In this document: positions 1 through 6,100 of the stretch, piece by piece
Layout of the letters: every line of letters starts with the position of its first letter
Numbering within the stretch: position 1 is the stretch's first letter
From: Candidatus Staskawiczbacteria bacterium RIFCSPHIGHO2_02_FULL_34_10
GTDB lineage: Bacteria; Patescibacteriota; Minisyncoccia; Minisyncoccales; Staskawiczbacteraceae
Length of the DNA stretch: 10,134 nucleotides
Reading direction: 5' to 3'
NCBI GenBank assembly: GCA_001821915.1
Contig: MHOR01000008.1
Span: 5,401-15,534 of the forward strand
The notes under the pieces: model-generated
Database searches by the model: none
What the model saw: only the letters and a program-made list of their open reading frames with translations
What the model was told of the DNA's origin: nothing
Program-made: the position numbers and the translations under genes

Positions 1-1
1 T

Positions 2-1426
2 AATATCATACTCAAATATTGTCTTCCCATCTCCACCAAATATATTTTTAACTATTTTTAAGATTCCGTATGCCTCGTTAGTAAACGTACAAGTAATTGT
101 CTGGCCAGCAATAGGAGTAAAAATAGCTCTGCGATTAGGAAGATCAGTTGTACCACCAGTATTGCAAACAATTGAATCTAGCTTCCATCCTCCTTTTACT
201 GCTTCAGTTGACGTATAGGTTATACCTGGAGTGACTTTGGTTGTAATAGTTCCATCATTTACAGAAATAGCACCATTTGGAGCTCCAATTGGAGTTCCGA
301 TGAAATTAAAAACTCCTACACCTCCAATCATTTTCTTTTTTACAATAAGGGTGGCTTGTTGTTGATTCTCAAAAGTGCAAACAGTTGTATCACCAGGATT
401 TACGGTAACATCTATTATACCAACTCCAGTGGGAGTCCCCGTAATCCCACCAGATCCATTATTTGTTTTACAACTTACAGAAGTAAATACCCAACCAGAT
501 GGAATTACTGCTTCTGTAATATCATATTTTCCTGGGGCAAAAACAGGTATTAGTGGGGAAATACCTTGACCAAGAAGACTAGGTGTAACGTATGCAGTAG
601 AAAATGTTCCTGGAGAAATATCAAAGCCAAATGTACCAGTTACTCCTGTTGGATATACATTTTTAATTATTTTTATATTGCCTGTAGTTGAGGGTGGAGT
701 TATTTTTGTATTGGTAATAATGCAAATCATAGTTTGATTGAGGAGCAATTTGACGCTTGTGCTTGTTGCATTGATTACATTTACACCGCAACTAATTGTA
801 GTTGTATAATCACTTAGGTTTGTACCTGTGGAAGCTTCTTCGCCAACGAAGATGAGAAATCCAGCCAAAACCGGTCTTAATCCTGTGGTGCCACCATCAC
901 CAACATTAATCCCAGTGCCAGTAGCTGGACCTAAGCCGATCTTCAGATTGAATCTGCCGGTATCTGTGCTTGGAATTAATTCTTTTCTTACCTCAAGGTA
1001 AGCAACACCTGATGGCGGAGGGGGAGTTGTATCTTTTGTATTTTGGAAAGTACAAACAAAAGTCTCTAATCCCGTGCTAAAAGTTACACTAACACCGTTA
1101 ATACCGCTTGGATTATAAGGTGCGCCAGCGCAAGAGATAGCATTTAGTGTCCAGCCAGGAGTTGAAGTGATATCTTCTGTAATCGTATATGTTCCAGCAG
1201 AAAGACCAACTCTAGTATTATTACCAAAGCCCGAGTTGTCAACGGGAATATTAAAATTTGAATAACCAGGACCTGTAACTTTAAAGCTAAAAGTAGCAGG
1301 ATTGTTTGGTGTTGCGCTTTTGTTTACCGATATACTTGCCGCATCAGCTTTTGCTATAGAAACGCCAAACGACAAAAACACAACCGCTGTTAGTAAAATA
1401 ACTGTTTTATAAAAATATTTTGACAT
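2..1426 (-). CDS. Secreted surface protein with repeated SpaA/prealbumin-like domains (C-terminus outside window)
   Basis: An uninterrupted frame of 475 codons runs from ATG at 1426 off the left edge. Residues 1-29 form a signal peptide: basic start (MSKYFYK), a hydrophobic core (about 8-24) and a cleavage site at AKA or ADA. The rest is a tandem array of beta-rich domains, roughly 31-132, 141-251, 258-367, 368-451 and a fifth beginning at 453. Most follow one pattern: an opening strand with V/I-K-K, a mid-domain segment such as YTITE or YDITEA, then GW and a Cys, and a closing strand such as TVCTFEN or TITCTFTN. Cys pairs (99/125, 203/225, 319/350, 431/446) could bond within each domain. Short PPPP and TPPSTTG linkers separate domains 1 to 3. 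This pattern is known from prealbumin-like/SpaA-type cell-surface proteins; an adhesive or surface-layer role is inference. No catalytic motif is seen. The Shine-Dalgarno candidate (GGAG, 1447-1450) lies 20 nt from the start, so initiation is weakly supported. Confidence 0.85.
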   Translation of the reverse strand, partial: MSKYFYKTVILLTAVVFLSFGVSIAKADAASISVNKSATPNNPATFSFKVTGPGYSNFNIPVDNSGFGNNTRVGLSAGTYTITEDITSTPGWTLNAISCAGAPYNPSGINGVSVTFSTGLETFVCTFQNTKDTTPPPPSGVAYLEVRKELIPSTDTGRFNLKIGLGPATGTGINVGDGGTTGLRPVLAGFLIFVGEEASTGTNLSDYTTTISCGVNVINATSTSVKLLLNQTMICIITNTKITPPSTTGNIKIIKNVYPTGVTGTFGFDISPGTFSTAYVTPSLLGQGISPLIPVFAPGKYDITEAVIPSGWVFTSVSCKTNNGSGGITGTPTGVGIIDVTVNPGDTTVCTFENQQQATLIVKKKMIGGVGVFNFIGTPIGAPNGAISVNDGTITTKVTPGITYTSTEAVKGGWKLDSIVCNTGGTTDLPNRRAIFTPIAGQTITCTFTNEAYGILKIVKNIFGGDGKTIFEYDI

Positions 1427-1462
1427 ATTGATATCGTATTATATTACTCCATGTTAACATAG

Positions 1463-1490
1463 TTTTTAAAATTTTAAAAACAAGTGTCAA
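1463..1490 (-). promoter_or_regulatory. Candidate promoter of the surface-protein gene
   Basis: On the minus strand a perfect -35 hexamer TTGACA (1485-1490) is followed after 16 nt by TAAAAA (1463-1468), about 37 nt before the ATG at 1426. The -10 is poor. It lies within a perfect 20-bp AT-rich palindrome (1462-1481) that could also bind a regulator or simply reflect base composition. Confidence 0.4.
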
Positions 1491-1542
1491 CATGTGAATA
1501 ACTTAAACTAGAATATTGATTAAATAGAATCTATTAAATTCT

Positions 1543-2409
1543 CTATCGTAGCGGAAAGTTCGCGATCGCGAACTTTCCGCTACGATCAAAAACAACACTA
1601 TAATCTAAACTTCTAACTGGAAAAAATGTCTTTCTGTGTATTTTGCACGGTCCAAAGTTTTTTAAATTTTTAATATGCAAAGCAGTGCCATAGCCTTTGT
1701 GTTTTTCAAAACCGTATTGCGGATATTTTTTATGCATTTTTTGCATTATTCTGTCTCTAGTAACTTTAGCAATGATTGAAGCGGCAGAAATTGAAAATAC
1801 TTTTTGGTCCCCCTTTATAATTGATAGTTGTGGAATAAATTGCTTGCCCTGAGCCTGCCGAAGGGTAAAGTTCCCGTCAATTAAAAGAAAGCCAACATCT
1901 TTTAATACTTCCTCGTGATTCTCGCGATCGTTAAAATCACGAGGAAGTATTTTTTGCTTATTAAATTTATTAAAATTTATATTTAAACTATTTATAGCTT
2001 TTTGCATCGCCAACTTTGTTGCTTCTAAAATATTTATTTTATCTATTATTTTTTCAGAAACAATGCCAACCCCCCATTCAATCGCAGGGTGTTTAGTTAT
2101 TATTGTATAGATTTCTTCTCTCTTTTTTTCTGACAACTGCTTAGAATCCTTAATTTGAGAAATCCAAAATCCTAAATCCGAAATTCTAAACAAATTCAAA
2201 TTATCAAAATCCAAAATACGTTTTAAGTTTCGAAAATTTGAATTTTTGATTTGTTTAGGATTTAGAGTTTTGAATTTAGGGTTTATCGTGATTGCCGCCG
2301 CAACTACCGGGCCTGCTAAAGGACCTCGTCCGGCTTCATCTAGTCCAACAACAACATTAAATCCTTTGCGCCACAACTTTTTTTCTTCGTTAAAATTTGG
2401 AAATTCCAT
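1543..2409 (-). CDS. rnhB: Ribonuclease HII, enlarged by in-frame repeat DNA
   Basis: RNase HII cuts the RNA strand of RNA/DNA hybrids and removes single ribonucleotides left in DNA; it acts in the cytoplasm. Family motifs are all visible: GLDEAGRGPLAGPVVAAA (22-39, acidic D24 and E25), DSKQLSEKKRE (88-98), LLIDGN (175-180, D178), KGD (199-201), ISAASIIAKVTRD (207-219, D219) and the C-terminal block QYGFEKHKGYGT (231-242). The catalytic set therefore looks complete. At 288 residues it is longer than the usual 190-220. Compared with E. coli RnhB the excess falls at about 43-84, 145-172, 181-190 and 275-288, and these stretches coincide with repeat DNA annotated separately. The ATG at 2409 has no clear Shine-Dalgarno site and lies 10 nt from the 117-bp inverted-repeat element. 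The stop is TAG, its last base being the first base of a palindrome. Whether the enlarged protein is active is inference. Confidence 0.95.
   Translation of the reverse strand: MEFPNFNEEKKLWRKGFNVVVGLDEAGRGPLAGPVVAAAITINPKFKTLNPKQIKNSNFRNLKRILDFDNLNLFRISDLGFWISQIKDSKQLSEKKREEIYTIITKHPAIEWGVGIVSEKIIDKINILEATKLAMQKAINSLNINFNKFNKQKILPRDFNDRENHEEVLKDVGFLLIDGNFTLRQAQGKQFIPQLSIIKGDQKVFSISAASIIAKVTRDRIMQKMHKKYPQYGFEKHKGYGTALHIKNLKNFGPCKIHRKTFFPVRSLDYSVVFDRSGKFAIANFPLR
1545..1586. repeat. 42-bp perfect palindrome, copy 1 of 3, at the end of rnhB
   Basis: Two 21-nt halves are exact reverse complements (centre CGCGATCGCG, outer arms ATCGTAGCGGAAAG and its complement). It encodes the last 14 residues of rnhB (DRSGKFAIANFPLR). 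It aligns without gaps to the 42-nt palindromes at 2612-2653 and 9882-9923. No T-run follows on either strand, so it is not a typical intrinsic terminator. Confidence 0.9.
1846..1865. repeat. Short GC-rich dispersed-type repeat inside rnhB
   Basis: A GC-rich 20-nt block (minus strand CCCTTCGGCAGGCTCAGGGC) stands out in an AT-rich gene and encodes TLRQAQG in frame (residues 182-188) directly after the IDGN motif. Motifs of the form CCTTCGRCAGGCTCAGG are, from memory, dispersed in several environmental bacterial genomes. Only one copy is in this window, so repeat status is inferred. Confidence 0.45.
1904..1951. repeat. Palindromic repeat inserted in frame in rnhB (17-bp stem, 14-nt loop)
   Basis: Arms 1904-1920 (AATACTTCCTCGTGATT) and 1935-1951 are exact reverse complements around a 14-nt loop containing CGCGATCG. 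It lies in the segment encoding residues about 153-169 (around ILPRDFNDRENHEEVLKD), where E. coli RnhB has only a short link before the IDGN motif. The loop core resembles the centre of the 42-bp palindrome at 1545-1586, but the arms differ. Confidence 0.8.
2158..2285. repeat. AT-rich imperfect inverted repeat inserted in frame in rnhB
   Basis: Two arms of roughly 45 nt (about 2159-2205 and 2236-2283) share runs such as CTAAACAAAT and AAATCCTAAA in opposite orientation. The block encodes about 42 residues (43-84), rich in N, K, F and L, between the first acidic motif and DSKQLS. E. coli RnhB has fewer than ten residues there. Similar word-like AT repeats are, as I recall, common between genes in Patescibacteria. 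Confidence 0.65.
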
Positions 2410-2419
2410 ATTAAATGAC

Positions 2420-2536
2420 TAGACCTATTGCTTAATAAGGTTTCGTACGAAAATTAAATATTTTAGGCGAAAATTTGCTATAATTTTAAGCCCAGAGGTT
2501 TAATTTGCAGTAAAACATTATTAAGCAATAGGTCTA
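2420..2536. mobile_element. 117-bp MITE-like element with 19-bp perfect terminal inverted repeats
   Basis: The left end 2420-2438 (TAGACCTATTGCTTAATAA) and right end 2518-2536 are exact reverse complements separated by 79 nt. No reading frame is present inside. The interior holds a short palindrome TTTCGTACGAAA (2441-2452) and an extended -10 box. The left end lies 10 nt upstream of the rnhB start, so rnhB transcripts must begin in the element or cross it. No target-site duplication is evident. It could instead be a structured RNA closed by a 19-bp stem. Confidence 0.55.
2476..2484 (+). promoter_or_regulatory. Extended -10 promoter box inside the inverted-repeat element
   Basis: TGCTATAAT matches the extended -10 consensus TGnTATAAT. 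No good -35 lies 16-18 nt upstream. A transcript would start near 2491 and run rightward through the right terminal repeat and the palindrome at 2612-2653; no coding frame follows it, so its product, if any, would be a short RNA. Confidence 0.35.
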
Positions 2537-2611
2537 TTATACAACTTTATTAAAAAGTAAAAAATACAAAAATCATAAAGATCGTCTATTATTTATATTA
2601 TCAAATTATAC

Positions 2612-2653
2612 ACCGTAGCAAAAAGTACGCTATTGCGTACTTTTTGCTACGGT
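2612..2653. repeat. 42-nt palindromic repeat, copy 2 of 3
   Basis: A 19-bp perfect stem (2612-2630 with 2635-2653, ACCGTAGCAAAAAGTACGC and its complement) closes a TATT loop. It has the same length and alignable arms as 1545-1586 and 9882-9923, with substitutions that are paired across the stem. It stands in the spacer between rnhB and the next gene, without a T-run. Confidence 0.9.
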
Positions 2654-2710
2654 TAATATAATCCAAATAACCTAAAATTTTTACTTTATTTTTTGATTGC
2701 AATGAAAATG

Positions 2711-2746
2711 AAAAAGCCTCACATCCCGTGAAGCTTATTATTTTTT
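2711..2746 (-). terminator. Intrinsic terminator (bidirectional), downstream of the 71-residue protein gene
   Basis: A stem of AGCCTCAC (2715-2722) and GTGAAGCT (2728-2735), with one mismatch and a 5-nt loop, is flanked by A5 (2711-2715) on the left and a T-rich tract to 2746 on the right. On the minus strand it ends in GGCTTTTT, closing the 2793-3008 transcript. Confidence 0.75.
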
Positions 2747-2792
2747 AATCAAATTCATCATTCCAATCTTCAGGCTCCCAGCCCTGGGGCTT
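2745..2792 (-). other. In-frame 15-codon extension after the TGA stop of the small membrane protein gene
   Basis: After the TGA (2793-2795) the same frame stays open for 15 codons (KPQGWEPEDWNDEFD) and ends in TAA at 2745-2747, directly against the terminator. The tail is acidic and tryptophan-rich, and continues the acidic end MIEGEE of the gene smoothly. It could be a tail lost by a recent nonsense mutation, a readthrough product, or chance. All five other stops seen in real frames here are TAA or TAG. Confidence 0.35.
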
Positions 2793-3008
2793 TCATTCTT
2801 CTCCTTCTATCATTTTTTCGTTAAATCTATTTTCAATCCCCTTTAACTCTTCTTGAAATTCCGCTAAGTTCCCCATTACTTCTTTGCAATTGTTATTTGT
2901 TTTTTTTGCGTACCATATATTAAGCAGGTTTGCAATAAAATCCAAAAGCAATATTACAATAAAACAAATGAGCAAAATGTCGCATAATAAAATACTAAAG
3001 AGTTCCAT
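2793..3008 (-). CDS. Small single-pass membrane protein, function unknown
   Basis: This gene encodes 71 residues. A strong Shine-Dalgarno site (GGGGAGGG) lies 6 nt before the ATG at 3008 and fixes the start. Residues about 4-33 form one long hydrophobic segment (core LLICFIVILLLDFIANLL). The rest is charged and helix-prone (KEVMGNLAEFQEELKGIENRFNEK is broken here as KEVMGNLAEFQEE and LKGIENRFNEK), suggesting a short coiled coil in the cytoplasm. No family is recognised. A TTGACA promoter lies 47 nt or more upstream, and a terminator follows, so it looks like a single-gene unit transcribed away from dnaE. The TGA stop is followed by an in-frame extension annotated separately. Confidence 0.75.
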   Translation of the reverse strand: MELFSILLCDILLICFIVILLLDFIANLLNIWYAKKTNNNCKEVMGNLAEFQEELKGIENRFNEKMIEGEE

Positions 3009-3054
3009 AAAAATCCCTCCCCAGATTTTGAAAAGAACTATCTTAACTTTTTTT

Positions 3055-3083
3055 ACGATATTACAAAAAAATTATTGTGTCAA
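3055..3083 (-). promoter_or_regulatory. Promoter of the small membrane protein gene
   Basis: On the minus strand a perfect TTGACA (3078-3083) is followed by a 17-nt spacer and TATCGT (3055-3060). The start codon at 3008 lies about 46 nt downstream of the -10, leaving room for the strong Shine-Dalgarno site. Confidence 0.55.
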
Positions 3084-3086
3084 CTC

Positions 3087-3115
3087 TTGTTTTGGTTTTC
3101 GTAAAAAAGTAGAAT
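3087..3115 (+). promoter_or_regulatory. Candidate dnaE promoter
   Basis: TTGTTT (3087-3092), a 17-nt spacer and TAGAAT (3110-3115) lie 65 nt before the dnaE ATG. The -10 matches five of six consensus bases and the -35 three. The site overlaps the upstream part of the divergent promoter at 3055-3083, so the two genes may compete for polymerase. Confidence 0.4.
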
Positions 3116-3117
3116 TA

Positions 3118-3180
3118 ATAATCATTTTCAATTTTAAATTGTCATTTTGATTTTTGCATTTTAATTTTTTAATTATTTTT
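3118..3180. repeat. AT-rich word-type repeat forming the dnaE leader
   Basis: The leader is a run of related AT words (TCATTTTCA, TCATTTTGA, TTTTTGCATTTTAA) with a small palindrome (CAATTTTAAATTG, 3129-3141). It holds no Shine-Dalgarno site. The style matches AT-word repeats I recall from Patescibacteria spacers; no second copy is in this window. Confidence 0.35.
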
Positions 3181-6100
3181 ATGAAGTTTACCCATTTACA
3201 CGTCCATTCGCACTACTCTTTACTTGACGGACTGCCAAAAATTCCAGAGCTTTTAGATTACGTAAAAGAATTAGGAATGGATTCTGTAGCGCTAACTGAC
3301 CACGGAGTAATGTATGGCGCTGTAGAATTTTATAAAGAAGCCAAAGCGCGTGGAATAAAACCTATTATTGGATGCGAAGTGTATGTTGCCCTTGAAGGCA
3401 GATTGGATAAACGCCCAAATATAGACTCAAAAAGCTATCATATGATTTTGCTTGCAAAAAACCAAAAAGGATATGAAAACTTGGTAAAACTTGTCACCTC
3501 TGCCCATTTAGAAGGATTTTATTATAAACCCCGCATTGATGAAGAAATTTTAGAAAAATATGCCGAAGGTTTAATTGGAACTTCGGCCTGTTTAAATGGA
3601 AAAATTCCAAAAATGTTGTTAGCAAATAAATTAGAAGAGGCTGAAGCGCTGGCCAAAAAATATGTAAGCTGGTTTGGCAAAGATAGTTTTTATCTGGAAC
3701 TTCAATACCATAAAAACATTCCCGAACAGCAAGTTTTAAATAAAAAAATAGTTGAACTATCAAAAAAAACCGGCATACCTTTAATTGCAACAAATGATTC
3801 GCATTATCTAAGACCCGAAGATGCCGACGCCCAAGATATTTTAATGTTGATAAATACCGGCGCCGACCCAAACGACCCGGAAAGATTATCTTTAAAAACC
3901 GATGACTTCTCAATGATTCCGCCAGAACAAATGGCAGAATTATTTAAAGATACTCCTGAAGCCATAGAAAATACGCAAAAAATTGCCGATATGTGCGACT
4001 TTAATTTTGTATTGGGAAAAGCGCAACTCCCCCATTTTGAAGTTCCCAATGGTAAAACACCAGAAGAATACTTAACCCAACTATGCGAAGTAGGTTTACA
4101 AAAAAAGTATGGAAAAAACATTACTACCGAAATTCGCGATAGAATGAATTATGAATTGTCAGTGATTAATAAAACCGGATTTGCCGGATACATTTTAATC
4201 GTTCAAGATTTTGTAAATTGGGCTTTAGAAAAACGTATTGGAAGAAATGCCCGAGGGTCTGCGGCGGGTTCTTTAGTTTGTTATCTTACCGATATTACCA
4301 GCGTTGACCCGATAAAATACGACCTTCTTTTTGAAAGGTTTTTAAATCCCGAAAGAATTTCCATGCCCGATATTGATATGGATTTTACTGATAGGCGTCG
4401 GGATGAAGTTTTAAAATATGTTTCTGATAAATATGGAAAAGACCACGTCGCCCAAATTATTACTTTTGGAACCATGGCAGCCCGCGCTGTGATCCGAGAT
4501 GTAGGCAGAGCGCTTCAATACACTTATAGTTACTGTGACGCTTTAGCAAAAATGATTCCTTTGGGCATGGATTTATCAGAAACTCTAGAAAAAGTCAGCG
4601 AATTTAGAGATATTTATAATAGCGACCCGCAAGGAAAAAAACTTATTGACTTGGGATTTAAATTAGAAGGAGTGGCAAGGCATGCTTCAACTCACGCCTG
4701 TGGAGTGGTGATTTCCGCAAAACCCTTAGTAGATTCTGTCCCATTGCAACATCCAACCGCCGATGATGACAACATAGTAACCCAATATGAAATGCATGCT
4801 ATTGAAGACTTGGGACTTTTAAAAATGGATTTTTTGGGATTAAAAAACTTAACTATTATTGAAGATACATTAGCTCGCATCTTTGTCATACGAAATGAAA
4901 AAATTGATATTGAAAACATTCCCTTTGACGATAAAAAAACCTACCAGCTTTTGCAGAAAGCGTTAAGTACATCTATTTTTCAATTAGAATGTTTGGCTGG
5001 AGATACAAAAGTTTCAACAACTACCATTAAACAACTTTACGAAAAAAGAGAGAACAGAAAATTGCATTCAGTATATTTAGATGAAGGTAAATTGCATAAA
5101 AATGAAGTTATTGATGTATTAAAAGGAGAAGTAAAAGACCTTTATAGATTAATAGCAGAAAATAAATGGTCTATAAAAGCATCAAAAGATCATTATTTTA
5201 TGACTGAAGATGGATGGAAAAAACTGGAAGAAATAAAACCGGGGGATAAAATATTAGTGAAACTCAATGCAAACCATTCTATTTATAATACTTGTAGTAC
5301 TTGTAGGAAAGAAATATGTGGACAACGAGAAGGAAGAAGTAAGTTCTGTTATAGTTGCTCTGCCAAATTTTATAGGAATCCTAGCAAACTAGAATCCAGA
5401 AAAAAAATTAGTCTAGCACAACTGAAATTTTATGAAAATGGTGGCAAAACTTGGAATGAAGGTCTAACCAAAGAAACAAATAAAATTTTAAAAAATAATG
5501 GAGAAAAAATTTCACAAGCTTTATCTGGAAAATCGTTAGAAGAACTTTGGGGTAAAGAAAGGGCTGACAAATTTAAGAAAGAACATTCTCAAAGAATGAG
5601 GGGAAAAGGAAATTCCATGTTTGGCATGCCAGCCCCCCACCGAAAAGGAGGATTTAGAAAAGACTTAAATCATTATGTCCGTTCTTCTTGGGAGGCAGAT
5701 TTTGCCAGAATTCTCAACCTCCATAATATACAATACCAATATGAACCCAAAACTTTTACATTAGTAAGAGATAATGGGGAAATTTTAAACTATACTCCGG
5801 ATTTTTATGTACCTTCAAAAAATACTTTTTATGAAATCAAGGGATGGATGCATGAGTTAGATCAGGAAAAAATAGACTTGTTCCAAAAACAATATCCTCA
5901 ATATAGTTTCGTATTAATAAGTGCTACTAGATTTGCTGAATTTGCTTTGAAATATAAGAAACTAATTGCATGGGAATGCCCACAAATACCCGTAAGGCAG
6001 AGTTTTAGCTTTATAAAAGTAAAAGAAATAAAATATGCTGGGAAAGAACAGACATATGATATTAAAATGAAAGCCCCAGGAAATAATTTTGTTGCCAACG

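Noticed and set aside
356..569. Two short plus-strand frames opposite the surface-protein gene
   Set aside because: They lie antisense to a 475-codon frame with signal peptide and repeated domains, and have no protein-like features.
2420..2536. tRNA or other standard RNA gene in the inverted-repeat element
   Set aside because: No cloverleaf, T-loop or known RNA motif could be drawn from the sequence.
2612..2653. Intrinsic terminator at the 42-nt palindrome
   Set aside because: The stem is strong, but no T-run follows on either strand, and the same holds for the other two copies.
2793..2795. UGA read as glycine (Gracilibacteria/Absconditabacteria code)
   Set aside because: The three long genes contain no in-frame TGA in about 2,600 codons, so recoding is not supported for this genome.
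2884..3150. 88-codon plus-strand frame before dnaE
   Set aside because: It overlaps the 2793-3008 gene, which has a strong ribosome binding site and membrane segment, and its end is AT-repeat leader sequence.
3154..3180. TTG at 3154 as the dnaE start, adding nine residues
   Set aside because: The extra residues come from the AT-rich leader. ATG 3181 places HLHVHS at the usual distance from the N-terminus.
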